47,911 nucleotides of DNA from Nemertoderma westbladi (lineage: Eukaryota > Xenacoelomorpha > Nemertodermatida > Nemertodermatidae), in assembly GCA_032718475.1 (NCBI GenBank), contig JAUCBJ010008886.1, positions 1 through 47,911 on the forward strand, written 5' to 3'. Every line of letters begins with the position of its first letter. Positions within the stretch are counted from its first letter, which is position 1. The notes under the pieces were generated by a model that saw nothing but the letters and a program-made list of their open reading frames with translations, did not search any database and was not told the DNA's origin. Position numbers and translations under genes: made by a program. Below are positions 1 through 15,093 of this stretch, in pieces.

Positions 1-678
1 GTTGGTGTTTGGTGGTGGAGATTTTTACTGTAAAATATATATATTAAATTGAAGGGGGAAGAAATTTATGAATATTTTTTTTTAAAATCAACAACTAGTT
101 TGAGGAGGGAAATTAACTTCAGTAGTGCGATTGTTTCTTGTAACACTCAAGTAGGCATAGTATACTCAGCAGCCGCGGCTAGCTAACTTGGCATTGTAGC
201 TCACGAGTGAGCCACAATAGCGCATCTGTTACTTATGAGTATGCGAGTATACAGCAGGCAACGCTAAGCTCGGTGAGAAAAGATTAGGGGTATGTGCTGA
301 TATTCATAGTCAAAGACGATGCCATCCTATCTGTTACTAGTCTGTATACCGGTACATATCATTAAAACATCCGCTATGCATCTCCCTACATTCAGAATAG
401 AACAACGATCAGGGCATATATCGCTAATCCGCATGGGAAAGGTTTATGTTATGCATTTTGTTAACTATGAGAATTTTGTAATGTACACATCTGCGACCCT
501 CTACAAAAATATATATAAACTCAATTTTTCTGACAGTGTGAACTATAATTTTGTTAAACAAAAGAAAAAAAATATCAGTAGGCTTACGGTACCTATTCAA
601 TTTAAAGATACTCTTTCTAGTACCGGTACCTAGTTACGACGACGACAACGACAACTTACCTCAACTGTCAACTCGAAG
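1..678. other. Unique flank with no recognisable gene
   Basis: I see no supported coding region here. A 104-codon open frame at 319-633 has no recognisable motif and low-complexity AT-rich content, so I do not call it. A small hairpin lies at 193-218: ATTGT-a-GCTCAC pairs with GTGAGC-c-ACAAT around a GA loop, with one A/C mismatch. Short palindromic words such as GGTACC recur (for example near 587 and 623). Confidence 0.5.
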
Positions 679-1065
679 ATGACATTCGCCTTTTTCAATA
701 ACCGTGATTTGAAAAGTAGGATAAAAATCGAATTACAATCATGCGATGAAACGTATCTCACTGCATCAAATATTGCTGAGATGGAGTTACGATATATGAA
801 CAAAAAATTCGAGATTGGATTCACTTCGATAGAATATGAAGTTGGTCAAGTACAGGTAGATGGTCTACCTTTATCCCCTACAACAGTTGAAATTTCAAAA
901 GATTTCTCGCTAGTTATAAAGATACAACCATCGCGAATATCGGGAAGCTCAGCTTCTAACGAAAATTGGGAGAATGATAGAGATGACACACTTCACTTCA
1001 ATATACCAACGCAAAGACCGGTAATGGAGGAAACTCTACAGGAGGACTCACATATAGGACTATAA
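679..1065 (+). CDS. Hypothetical 128-aa ORF, unrecognised
   Basis: An ATG-started open frame of 128 codons, the only one of any substance in the first 2 kb. The translation is not low complexity. It starts with a hydrophobic/aromatic stretch (MTFAFFNN), has a mixed alternating middle that could form beta strands, and an acidic, Ser/Asn-rich tail. I recognise no domain, signal peptide or membrane segment. There is no obvious polyadenylation signal directly downstream. It could be a real small gene, one exon, or a chance frame; the sequence does not decide. Confidence 0.3.
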   Translation: MTFAFFNNRDLKSRIKIELQSCDETYLTASNIAEMELRYMNKKFEIGFTSIEYEVGQVQVDGLPLSPTTVEISKDFSLVIKIQPSRISGSSASNENWENDRDDTLHFNIPTQRPVMEETLQEDSHIGL

Positions 1066-1931
1066 AAAGTATAGACCTAATACAGTAATAAATTTAGGGT
1101 TGTTGTTATTGTTATTGTTAGGCCTATCAGTTATTGTTATAAATTTATTAAACATAAATAAATTAACTATGTTTTATATAGTCCCCCGTCAACATAGAGT
1201 GAATGTTAGTAACAGAGAATGGGGTGGATTTTATATAGGCTTAGTTAGGTATACTGCGGGCCACACCTATTGTATCCGCGTGGAGCCATTATATGACTGG
1301 TTGAATGATGGGGTTCCTGACTAAAAGTTAACGGTATAGCATACAACATAAAGTGAATGTTGAAAGTTAGTAACAGAGAGTGCGAGGGGATTTTATAGGT
1401 CCAATAGCGCTACTGGTACCTAACTACACCTATTGTGTCTGTGAGGTAGTCAGCTTTCAGTTGAGGAGTAGTCATTAGGCCTATATGCCTAACCGAATGA
1501 AGGTGTACCTTACCTATCCGTAAACCATATTGGGTCAACATGCGAAAAAGGGCCCCGCATAAAGTTAACTATAGCTGTATAGGCTTACCTATGCAACAGT
1601 AGCACGCAGTAATGTAGATTAGACCAATTAAAGTTGTAAACAGAAAATTGGAAGCATTCAAGTGTAATAGCCTAATCCTTAAATCAAAGAAACCAGCATG
1701 CTCTTACGCTATCCAAGTATACAGGTACAAGAGTGCTACCGTGCCGGTACCAGTAGCCCTATTGTTAGGTAGGCCTCCTCTAATGCTGTATTCACAAACC
1801 CCGCATCTCAACTTAATTTAATTTTATTATTAGTAAGTACGGTACGCTAAAGCTCTGTGGTTGCTGTCGGGGGCCATTCTGTCGTTCTACAGTTAAACTC
1901 TGATACAACCGCCGGCTACCGGTAGGTGCAG
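1066..1931. other. Intergenic, with a weak direct repeat
   Basis: No coding region is supported. A diverged direct repeat is visible: GTGAATGTTAGTAACAGAGA near 1199 and a related GTGAATGTTGAAAGTTAGTAACAGAGAG near 1351, each followed by a GGGGATTTTATAGG-like stretch. Several AGGCCT and GGTACC palindromic words occur (around 1122, 1412, 1477, 1744, 1771). Confidence 0.4.
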
Positions 1932-1976
1932 GGTGTGTGTGTGTGTGAGTGTGTGTGTGTGTGTGTGGGTGTGGGG

Positions 1977-2054
<78 letters not shown>
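1932..2054. repeat. (GT)n microsatellite 1
   Basis: About 120 bp of GT dinucleotides with interruptions in the first half (GAG, GGG, and a G7 run) and a pure second half. It ends exactly where the first copy of the tandem duplication starts (TTGGCAAATATACC). Open frames across it (poly Cys-Val) are artefacts. Confidence 0.95.
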
Positions 2055-2055
<1 letters not shown>

Positions 2056-4155
2056 GGCAAATATACCAAAGGGCTAACTTTGCAAGCTCTTTTTCCGCTA
2101 TTGTGCTAACTTTTCCAAAGTGCTAACTCAAAGTGCTAACTCGTGGTCCTTGCAATCTGAAACTTTGTCAAAACGTTTTTTAGACCATTTCCCACAAGTT
2201 AGCGTTTTGCCACTTTTGCAGTCCAGTGTGTCATGTGTATGAAAAACTTGGCCCCCCTTAGCGGCATTATGGGAATTGGTACTTTTCAAACACACTTAAA
2301 CACTCAAGAGTATGGAATGGCCATAATGCTAACTTAAAACACACTTCTTACACTTACATTCCATTTGTACCAACTACCAAGTGCTAAATGATTATAAGAC
2401 CGCAAATACCCTAATACGCTAACTCGCTGAATGTTAATTGCGAATACCCCTCCGTTTCGCGAATAGCCAATTGCACACGTAATTACCTAATAATAAAAGC
2501 GTTTGCACAAACTGCGGGAGCGCTAAAGTCTTAACTTATTACTTTTAGATAGTCTTTGAAAGTACTCTATACAAAGTCCTAACCCGATAACTGTGTATTG
2601 TCATGGAAACGTAATGGTTTCTTACCTGGACATCCATACAATGTATTTCAATTTATTGCACAGGCGACATATTATTATGTAGTGAGTGATTGCCGTGAAA
2701 TGGAAAACCTAGATATATTGACAATCGTTATTTCAAAATTCATCCGGTCTAATTGTTGAGATACCCCAAATTGAGGTTCTAAATTTGTGAAAATATTAGT
2801 GAAACAATTTTATGGTTAAAGAGAAAACTCTATTTGTTTTTATGTAGAGTAATGCGTAATTTTATTCCACAAAGTTGCCTTTTCTTTTATAGCAGGTAAA
2901 TTGCAATAATTAGTGTATTATAGGCGTACCTAAACGTGCGCTATTTTTATGAAAATTAACAACTTGTTACATTATGTCAACTTCTCGATGTGGTGATATC
3001 CTCGTAACGCAGCTAAGTAATAATCACTAACTTAGTAACAATAAACTTCTATAACAAATATTGATAGTATTTCCCATTACTGATAACCATTGATTGTAGG
3101 CGAAGTGTAAGTTTAGTTGATGTACCAACTGCAATTAATTGCATAAAAAGGATATGAATTTCATTAATATTCCTAAACATTACAATATTAACGCTAATAA
3201 TTAAGCATTCAGAACGCCCTTAAATTGACATAATTTAACAAAATGGCACCATTTTGTTAAAAGGGCACTGTCAACGTTTATGAATGAATGACCCTTGTAT
3301 ATTTATGGAAACATCCCTCGCCACCCTCGCTCGGTACATAAATACTGCTTATGTGAAACCTTTCACACAATCATGTAAAATAGTTATAGTTTTACTTTTA
3401 TCAATTTACAATATTTGCAGGAAAAAATAATACAATTCAATCATTATTTGTGTAACATCAGTTATAAATCGGTAAAATATGAAAGTTCCTTTACGTAAAT
3501 CATTACGTTGGTTTTTCTGACTTTTATTGTCTGCTATATTTTAATTTTTTTTACCTATTATAAATAATGTTTTTTACTTTCTCTCGTGTTATTTTAATTT
3601 TCGTTGATTAGTCAATCACACTTATATAAGACCGAAAATACCCTAATACGCTAACTCGCCGAATGTTGATTGCGAATACCCGGCTCCGTTTCGCAAATAA
3701 CCAATTTCACATCGAACACTTAAAAATAAAACCGTTTGCATAAACTCCGGGAGCGCTAAAGTCCTAACTTATACTTTCTTTTGAAAGTACTTTATACAAA
3801 GTCCTAACCCGATAATTTTGTATTGTCATGGAAACCTAATGGTTTCTTACCTGGACATTGACAACTAGTCTAATGAAACATAGGCAAACCGAAATTTATT
3901 CCCAGACTGAAACGAATAAGAATGGTGAAATGGAAAACTTACACATAGATAGACAATCGTTATTAGAATATTTCCTCGTTTCGTCTATTGTTGAGATATA
4001 ATAAAATACATAAAACACAAACTCAAACTGTGGCAAATTTAATTTGGGTTGTAAATTGGTGAAATTAGTTAGTGAAACAATAAATATAATATGCGTCAGA
4101 TTAATAATTAACAATTGTTAAAATTCAAAACAATTAAAATTCACTATAATGATAG
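2055..4155. repeat. Tandem duplication copy 1, proximal part (A1)
   Basis: This stretch matches 6852-8961 over its whole length with scattered substitutions and a few small indels, for example CGTACCTAAACG here against CGTAATTCTAAACG there. No coding region is visible. It is rich in the word GCTAAC. It is itself an older, diverged direct duplication: about 2383-2830 resembles about 3625-4090, both containing ACGCTAACTCGC, GGGAGCGCTAAAGTC, AAAGTCCTAACCCGATAA and TTGTCATGGAAAC. It breaks off at GATAG, after which the two copies differ. Confidence 0.9.
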
Positions 4156-4297
4156 TGTTGCGATATATGGCGTTGTGTACTAGAACAACCCATTATACAG
4201 TATAGAGTAATTTAGATAAGCCATAATGATGTACAGCCGTAATTAGATAAGGAAATAAGCAATTTTGGATTAAATTCATCAAAGTTATGAGGCAGGT
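4156..4297. other. 142-bp segment unique to duplication copy 1
   Basis: Between the two shared parts of copy 1 lie 142 bp with no counterpart in copy 2, which has 2,091 bp (8962-11052) at the same place. It is AT-rich and non-coding. The simplest reading is that copy 1 suffered a deletion with filler DNA; the alternative is independent rearrangement of both copies. Confidence 0.6.
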
Positions 4298-4670
4298 TTT
4301 CAGTAACACGGATTTTGGGTAACAATCACTTTATTTAACACTTCTGAAATATTAGTAAGATAAAGTTATATTAAAATTATCTTATAATTGATTACTGAAT
4401 GGTTTACTGAAATAAAAATTAGATATTAGATAAATTAGATATAATCAAAACATGTTCCGTTCTGATGGAACTTTTTTTTAGATGTTCAACAAATTTATTT
4501 AACCATTTAAACTTCGGGATCCCGTTTCAAAAAAGTCGGAATCGGGATTCGATATTTCGCTGGGATCCCGGTTTTTCGGTTTTTTTTTAAACATTAGTGC
4601 ATTGATGAAGCCAGATTGTTTAAATATAAAATCGGATTTAAATAAAAAAATCTGATTTAAATAAGAAAAA

Positions 4671-5073
4671 AGTGATTTAAATGGGTGACTACAAAACAAA
4701 GACCAAAGACCTAAATAATAAAGACCTACGTAATCTTGAAACATGTGTTAACTTTCGTTTATTGTTTTGGTTCTCCCAACAAGCCTCTGTAACATGCTCC
4801 TTTACTAACCTGTTCCATTAAATGGCAATGTAACCTAACGCTCTTTGACACCTGTACAAAACAAAGAGGTAAAGTCGCGTTACGTCCTAAAGGGGATTAG
4901 GTCCCATTGCCATATAGCGTTAGGTCCCATTGCCATTTACAGGAGCAGGTTAGTAAAGGAGCAGGTTACAGAGGCGTGTTTGGGGAACCAAAACAAAAAA
5001 CGAAAGTTAACACATGTGTTTCATACAGGTCTTTGTTATTTGGGTCTTTGCATTTTAGTCACCCGATTTAAAT
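4671..5073. repeat. Fold-back (long inverted repeat), copy 1
   Basis: The left arm (4671 to about 4841) and right arm (about 4917 to 5073) are reverse complements with scattered differences. Markers: GGGTGACTACAAAACAAAGACC on the left against GGTCTTTGCATTTTAGTCACCC on the right, and ACATGTGTTAACTTTCG on the left against CGAAAGTTAACACATGT on the right. The loop is about 75 bp. On both sides AATCTGATTTAAAT-type words repeat in tandem (4616-4682 and 5067-5140). The same structure is at 11407-11806. In copy 2 it lies inside a hAT-like element, near its right end. Confidence 0.85.
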
Positions 5074-5157
5074 GAAAAAAAATCTGATTTAAATCAAATA
5101 AATCTGATTTAAACAAAAAAAAATCTGATTTTTTTTATTTAAAAAAAAATTTGCTAT

Positions 5158-6300
5158 ATCATCCGCTTCTTCAAGGCCAGTGTCCTTTAAGATGCGTCTC
5201 AAGAAAGTCATGGTCTGTCCACCATGCTTATTCAGTCCATGAGACTGCCAAAGTAAAGTTTATGCACTGGCTGGTCCTCACGGTGAAAGCAATGTCCTGC
5301 AAAGCGGAGGCAATTTTGTTCTAGTATCAAGCCTGGGGGAACCAATGAGACACCTCCAATGTTATATAGTGTCTGGTTGGAGATGTGTGCATTGTACTTG
5401 ACACAATGTACCCGGTGTAGCATTCTTGTGAATGTGCCATCCAGAGATTTGGTGTCCTCAGCAGTTAGAGCCCAACATGGACTCCCATAGAGAGGTGCTG
5501 GAACTACTGCTGCTCTAAATAATCGGACCTTAAGTTTCCGATTAATTCTCGGTGACTTCCACATCCTGCAAAGCATATTCAAGGCTGCCCAATGCTTTCC
5601 CTTACGTATTCGAAGGACCTCATCTAACTTCTGGATCCATGATCCCAGGTAACAGAAGTCGTCCACATGCTCAAGCATACCATCCTTTGAGCTTATGCTC
5701 ATCCGATCAGAGACTTGCTGAGGACTTTCAAAGTTAACTGTCAAAAGTTTGGTCTTTCTGGAGTTAATAAAAAGACCAACACTAGAAGCAGCATGTTCTA
5801 ATGAGCTGAGGAGCCGTTGGGCTCCCTCTAGTGATTCTGGGAGTACTCCTAAGTCATCAGCAAAGTCTAGATCAGTTAGGTACTTGGCAGGATTTCCTCG
5901 ACTTCTGGAGCCAGTAGGTGGACTTATCAACACCCAATCATCATTATGATGATCTAAGGACGTGCGTAGAACATAGTCAACCACAATTATGAACAAGAAT
6001 GGTGCAAGTGTGTCTCCCTGGAGGACGTCCCATTACACTTCAAATGGTTCTCTGTCACCGTCAACAGTAGAGACAAATGTTGTCGAACCATCATCGTATA
6101 CTGATCTGATTGCTGCAATAATTTCATCAGGAATCCCATATAATGAAACTATGCTGAACATACCTGAGAGAGAGACTGAATCAAAGGCCTTGAAGAAGTC
6201 AACAAAGATAACAGCCAGATGCCTATCTTTCTTTTTTGATAACTCTTCAATTATCCTTCGGGTATCCTATGGGCTCCATGGTCCCACGAATGCCGAATTG
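5158..6300 (-). pseudogene. LINE reverse transcriptase fragment, copy 1
   Basis: On the minus strand this encodes part of a non-LTR retrotransposon reverse transcriptase. Visible landmarks: FVDFFKAFDSV (motif A, catalytic Asp), VLQGDTLAP (motif B), TDLDFADD (motif C, catalytic Asp pair), then YLGSWI and the thumb/C-terminal region ending in a RFAGHCFHRED-type segment. The frame carries an in-frame TAA at 6033-6035, shared with copy 2 and therefore older than the duplication. A one-base deletion near 5250, relative to copy 2, throws the C-terminus out of frame (it ends at 5232). The endonuclease domain and 5' end are missing. The clade is not assigned. Confidence 0.85.
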
Positions 6301-6391
6301 GCCGAATGCCAAAATAAGGATCACGAGACGAATTACAGAAATGATGAAATGTTTGATCCTGTTTAAACACTTAGTTAGTAGGCATACAAGT

Positions 6392-6596
6392 TGCAGTTAG
6401 GTGTATAATAATACTGTTCGGGGTTGCCGTTAGATCAACCTTAAATAGACCATGCAGTTAGGTGTATAATAATACTGATCGGGTTTGCAGTTAGCACAAC
6501 ATTAATTAGACCTTGCAGTTAGGTGTATAGTAATACTGTTCAGGTTTGCAGTTAGCACAACATTAATAGACAATGCAGTTAGGGCTATGGTATATG
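6392..6596. repeat. 61-bp minisatellite, copy 1
   Basis: The word TGCAGTTAGG recurs at 6392, 6453, 6514 and 6574, a 60-61 bp period, with TGTATAATAATACTGTTC and GCAGTTAGCACAACATTAAT in each unit. It lies just before the GT tract. The equivalent array in copy 2 is at 13132-13336. Confidence 0.85.
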
Positions 6597-6733
6597 TGTA
6601 GTCTTTACCACCCTTGTACTCTAGCGACCTTCCAGAGAATTTGTTAGTTAGGTGTATAGTTGATTTGCATGCGTCTGGAACAGTTAGCACTTTGGACGAA
6701 AAAGAGCACGTTAGCGTTTCGAGTGGTTTGCCG

Positions 6734-8961
<2,228 letters not shown>

Positions 8962-9620
8962 GCTGATCAGAGTAACTTAAACCCACATAAATAATCCCCT
9001 TGAGTGAATTCTATCCGCGTAGGAGAAATTAAATATAAAAATGTTAATTATGCGATCATTTTAGAAATTTTGATCTTATGAAAAGATAATGAAAGGAGTC
9101 ATAGTGAAATTCTCATATTAAAGCAACGTTTCAAAACCAATCCGGATAATTCTAAAGTGCCTGGGGAAAATAAATTAACACAGTCCAAGAATTGGAGCCG
9201 CACCTAACTAATATATCATGGACACTGATAAAACACAAGATATACTGTACTGTATAATAATTTTGATGAAAAATATGAAGCATTAGTTGCATCATTAACT
9301 GAAATATGACTCATCTCATTGCACTGATTCAAATGAATAGCCTTGAATTATTATATAGGAGCTACGGCAATTTTGATATTTTGTATCTCTTAGAATTTTC
9401 CCAGGAGTCTTTTTCCCAAGTTTTGTTTTGAATCCGTTACTGTGAAATAATGATCCATTACCAAATTTAATATAACATTCCCTTGCAATAAATAGACCTA
9501 TAAACTGATCTGAAATTTTCAACACCATGTTTCATATCGTCACTATTGTAATCTTTGACAAGTTTTTCTGATAAATGAAAAATCAGGTATCCCGAATGCC
9601 AACTAGCTAGGATCGGCTAG
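8962..9620. other. Unassigned DNA between A2 and the LINE tail
   Basis: No counterpart in duplication copy 1. It is AT-rich. A 70-codon minus-strand frame (9316-9528) has no recognisable motif. A short palindromic cluster of GCTAGC/CTAGCTAG words lies at about 9601-9625, just past the LINE stop codon. I see no gene. Confidence 0.4.
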
Positions 9621-9696
9621 CTAGCAGCTGCATTTTTTAAAATGCTGTGCCGGCTTGTCGACAAAATTGCGCCGCCACAACTCCCTATCACCCATG
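9621..9696 (-). pseudogene. C-terminal tail of the split LINE (copy 2)
   Basis: Read on the minus strand, this continues the LINE reading frame that breaks off at 11903. The frame enters at VMG and goes on DRELWRRNF to a TAG at 9621-9623. The neighbouring LINE at 10006-11025 ends in a comparable way (TMENRESWKD), which supports this being the true C-terminus. The 8 bp CACCCATG at 9689-9696 are one half of a target-site duplication. The two LINE parts are separated only by the hAT-like insertion. Confidence 0.75.
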
Positions 9697-10005
9697 CAGG
9701 GTTGTTTGAATTAAATCATTTGATTTAAATCATTGATTTAAATCATGATTTAAATCACATATAAAAATAAAAAAAAATCAGATAGTTTTGATTTTTGTAA
9801 AATCAGGAATTTTATCAATCATGCTTTAAGGCCAGGATAAACATTGCATTACTGATTATTAATAAATGATTCAAATTACCTAAATATTTACATGAAAATA
9901 CAGTATCATCTCGCATTTCCAATACCATACAGTATTCACAGGCCCATTAATTAAGTTGTACTTTAGAGTTCTATTCAGTTTGTTGTTTATTTAGTTTATA
10001 TTCGA

Positions 10006-11052
10006 ATGCGTAAAATGCTTGAAATTCTAAGAGCTTATGGAATACCATAAGTAATTGTTGCTGGCATTGGATTGTTGTATTGTGACACAGAAGCGCAGGT
10101 ACTCTCACCAGATGGTGAAACTGAGTTTTTCTCAATCCTGGCTGGCGTACTGCAAGGTGACACATTAGCACCATTACTATTTGTAATTGTGCTGGATTAC
10201 GCAATGAGGACGGCCACAAAGGGTGAAGACCTGGGATTCACACTTCAAGAACGCAGAAGTAGTAGATATCCGGCAACTACAGTCACAGACACCGACTTTG
10301 TGGATGACATCGCCCTGCTCTCTAATACCCTAGCAGATGCACAGCTTCTACTAAATAAAGTGGAGAGGGCTGCTAAGGAGGTTGGATTGCATATAAATTC
10401 TACAAAGACCGAATTCATGACCTTTAATGTTGATGGAAACTTGACAACCATTGATAATAATCAACTAAGGAAGGTCGATGACTTCCAGTACCTTGGATCA
10501 TGGATAGAGAGTAGCAAAAAGGACATAGAAGTTAGGAAAGCAAAGGCTTGGGTAGCTCTATCAAAAATGGATACCATCTGGAAATCAGATCTCTCCAGGC
10601 ACCTGAAGACTAAGTTCTTTCGAGCCACAGTGGAAAGTGTATTTTTATATGGGGGTGAGACCTGGACACTGACTAAATCACTTGAACAACGAATTGATGG
10701 TTGCTACACAAGACTACTAAGGTCAGCCCTAAACATCAGCTGGAGACAACACATGACAAACGCCGAGCTTTATGGTACAATGCCACCTGTATCAACCACC
10801 CTCCGTGAACGCAGATTAAGATTCAGTGGGCACTGCTGGCGAAGTAAAGACGAGGTCATATCAGATCTACTTTTCTGGCAACCAACTCATGGAAAGCGTA
10901 GTCGTGGACGACCGGCCATAACATATATAGATCAACTTGAAAGGGATACTGAACTTGGGAGAAACGAAATTGCGACAACTATGGAGAATCGGGAATCCTG
11001 GAAGGATCTCATTTCCACTGTCTGAGTTCGCTCGACCTAGTAGTAGTAGTAG
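10006..11052 (+). pseudogene. 5'-truncated LINE reverse transcriptase (nested)
   Basis: A plus-strand non-LTR retrotransposon fragment. It begins inside the RT domain (EILRAYGIP), has an in-frame TAA at 10048-10050, then runs open to 11025. Landmarks: GVLQGDTLAP (motif B), TDTDFVDD (motif C, where the usual Ala of FADD is Val but both Asp remain), YLGSWI, the thumb, and a C-terminus RFSGHCWRSKDE with GKRSRGRP. After the stop it ends in a (TAG)n tail at about 11037-11052, typical of LINE 3' ends. TTCAGT occurs just before the apparent 5' end (9974-9979) and just after the tail (11054-11059), a candidate target duplication. It is related to, but distinct from, the LINE at 11903-13000. Confidence 0.85.
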
Positions 11053-11406
11053 TTTCAGTAACACTCACTTTATTTTACACTTCTGAAATATTAGTAAGAT
11101 AAAGTTATATTAAAATTATCTTATAATTGATTACTGGATGGTTTACTGAAATAAAAATTAGATATAATCAAAACATTTCCGTTCTGCTGGAACTTTTTTT
11201 TAGATGTTCAACAAATTTATTTAACCATTTAAACTTCGGGATCCCGTTTCAAAAAAAGTCGGAATCGGGATTCGATATTTCGCTGGGATCCCGGTTTTTC
11301 GGTTTTTTTTTAAACATTAGTTCATTGATGAAGCCAGAAGTCTTCCGATTGTTTAAATATAAAATCTGATTTAAATAAAAAAATCTGATTTAAATAAGAA
11401 AAAAGT

Positions 11407-11806
11407 GATTTAAATGGGTGACTACAAAACAAAGACCAAAGACCTAAATAATAAAGACCTGCATAATCTTTGAAACATGTGTTAACTTTCGTTTATTGTT
11501 TTGGTTCCCCCAACAAGCCTCTGTAACATGCTCCTTTACTAACCTGTTCCTTTAAATGCAATGTAACCTAACGCTCTTTGGCACCTGTACAAAACAAAGA
11601 TATAAAGTCGCGTTACGTCCTAAAGGGGATTAGCTCCCATTGCCATATAGCGTTAGGTCCCATTGCCATTTACAGGAGCAGTTTAGTAAAGGAGCAGGTT
11701 ACAGAGGCGTGTTTGGGGAACCAAAACAATAAACGAAACTTAACACATGTGTTTCATACAGGTCTTTGTTATTTGGGTCTTTGCTTTTTAGTCACCCGAT
11801 TTAAAT
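11407..11806. repeat. Fold-back (long inverted repeat), copy 2
   Basis: Same structure as 4671-5073, with arms of roughly 150-170 bp, a loop of about 75 bp and flanking TTTAAATC-rich direct repeats. It could form a long hairpin in RNA or single-stranded DNA. Confidence 0.8.
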
Positions 11807-11902
11807 GAAAAAAAATCTGATTTAAATCAAATAAATCTGATTTAAATAAAAAAAATCTGATTTTTTTTATTAAAAAAAAAATCATGACTTTTATCAACCC
11901 TG

Positions 11903-13000
11903 CACCCATGACATTTGCTAGATCATCCGCTTCTTCAAGGCCAGTGTCCTTTAAGATGCGTCTCAAGAAAGTCATGGGCTGTCCACCATGCTTATTCAGT
12001 CCATGAGGCTGCCAAAGTATAAGTTTATGCACTGGCTGGTCCTCGCGGTGAAAGCAATGTCCTGCAAAGCGGAGGCGATTTTGTTCTAGTGTCAAGCTTG
12101 GGGGAACCAATGAGACACCTCCAATGTTATATAGTGTCTGGTTGGAGATGTGTGCATTGTACTTGACACAATGTACCCGGCGTAGCATTCTTGTGAATGT
12201 TCCATCCAGAGATTTGGTGTCCTCAGCAGTTAGGGCCCAACATGGACTCTCATAGAGAGGTACTGGAACTACTGCTGCTCTAAATAATCGGACCTTAAGT
12301 TTCCGATTAATTCTCGGTGACTTCCAAATCCTGCAAAGCATATTCAAGGCTGCCAAATGCTTTCCCTTACGTATTCGAAGGTCCTCATCTGACTTCCGGA
12401 TCCATGATCCCAGGTAACAGAAGTCGTCCACATGCTCAAGCATACCATCCTTTGAGCTTATGCTCATCCGATCAGAGACTTGCTGAGGACTTTCAAAGTT
12501 AACTGTCAAAATTTTGGTCTTTCTGGAGTTAATAAAAAGACCAACACTAGAAGCAGCATGTTCTAATGAGCTGAGGAGCCGTTGGGCTCCCTCTAGTGAT
12601 TCTGAGAATACTCCTAAGTCATCAGCAAAGTTTAGATCAGTTAGGTACTTGGCAGGATTTCCTCGACTTCTGGAGCCAGTAGGTGGAGTTATCATCACCC
12701 CATCATCATTATGATGATCTAAGGACGTGCGTAGAACATAGTCAACCACAATTATGAACAAGAATGGTGCAAGTGTGTCTCCCTGGGGGACGTCCCATTA
12801 CACTTCAAATGGTTCTGTGTCAGCATCAACAGTAGACAGAAATGTTGTCGAACCATCGTATACTGATCTGATTGCTGCAATAATTTCATCAGGAATCCTA
12901 CGTGAGCGAGAGACTGAATCAAAGGCCTTGAAGAAGTCAACAAAGATAACAGCCAGATGCCTATCTTTCTTTTTTGATAACTCTTCAATTATCCTTCGGG
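11903..13000 (-). pseudogene. LINE reverse transcriptase fragment, copy 2
   Basis: Minus-strand non-LTR reverse transcriptase, the better-preserved copy of the fragment at 5158-6300. Open from 12761 down to the hAT-like insertion at 11902. The apparent C-terminal residues beyond VMGAG, encoded below 11903, come from the inserted element. Motif C is TDLNFADD; the RT thumb and C-terminal region are in frame. An in-frame TAA at 12798-12800 is shared with copy 1. Upstream of that the frame still encodes motif A (KAFDS), with a small deletion relative to copy 1 near 12900. The true C-terminus is at 9621-9696. Confidence 0.85.
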
Positions 13001-13131
13001 TATCCTATGGGCTCCATGGTCCCACGAATGCCGAATGCCAAAATAAGGATCACGAGACGAATTACAGAAATGCTGAAATGTTTGATCCTGTTTAAACACT
13101 TAGTTAGTAGGCCTACAACATGAATAAACCA

Positions 13132-13336
13132 TGCAGTTAGTCGTATAATAATACTGTTCGGGTTTGCAATTAGCACAACATTAATTTGACCATGCAGTTA
13201 GGTGTATAATAATACTGTTCGGGTTTGCAGTTAGCACAACATTAATTAGACCTTGCAGTTAGGTGTATAGTAATACTGTTCAGGTTTGCAGTTAGCACAA
13301 CATTAATAGACTATGCAGTTAGGGCTATGGTATATG
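13132..13336. repeat. 61-bp minisatellite, copy 2
   Basis: TGCAGTTAG recurs at 13132, 13193, 13254 and 13314 with a 60-61 bp period. Same array as 6392-6596. The unit has GTATAATAATACTGTTC and TTAGCACAACATTAAT blocks. Confidence 0.85.
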
Positions 13337-13473
13337 TGTAGTCTTTACCACCCTTGTACTCTAGCGACCTTCCAGAGAATTTGTTAGTTAGGTGTATAGT
13401 TGATTTGCATGCGTCTGGAACAGTTAGCACTTTGGACGAAAAAGAGCACGTTAGCGTTTCGAGTGGTTTGCCG

Positions 13474-14993
<1,520 letters not shown>

Positions 14994-15093
14994 CTGAGAT
15001 ATAAAAAAATAGATTTTCATGTTTTTATTATTTTTATTGACATTAAAACAATTATATTATCCCATCACATTACATTACATGCTTAGAGTAAAC

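Larger units (their letters stand above)
9697..11902. mobile_element. hAT-like element with 8-bp target duplication
   Basis: The element starts CAGGGTTG (9697-9704) and ends CAACCCTG (11895-11902), a perfect 8-bp terminal inverted repeat. It is flanked directly by CACCCATG on both sides (9689-9696 and 11903-11910). An 8-bp target duplication with CAG...CTG ends is the hallmark of the hAT superfamily. It interrupts the minus-strand LINE frame, which reads on correctly if the insert and one duplication are ignored. Both ends are rich in TTTAAATCA-type words, and the fold-back (11407-11806) lies near the right end. No hAT transposase is present, so it is non-autonomous. A second LINE is nested inside. 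Confidence 0.8.

Noticed and set aside
319-633. 104-codon plus-strand frame as a gene
   Set aside because: No recognisable domain and AT-driven composition.
5552-6366. Plus-strand frames over the LINE fragments
   Set aside because: They are antisense to the reverse transcriptase frame and lack motifs; the same holds for 12317-13095.
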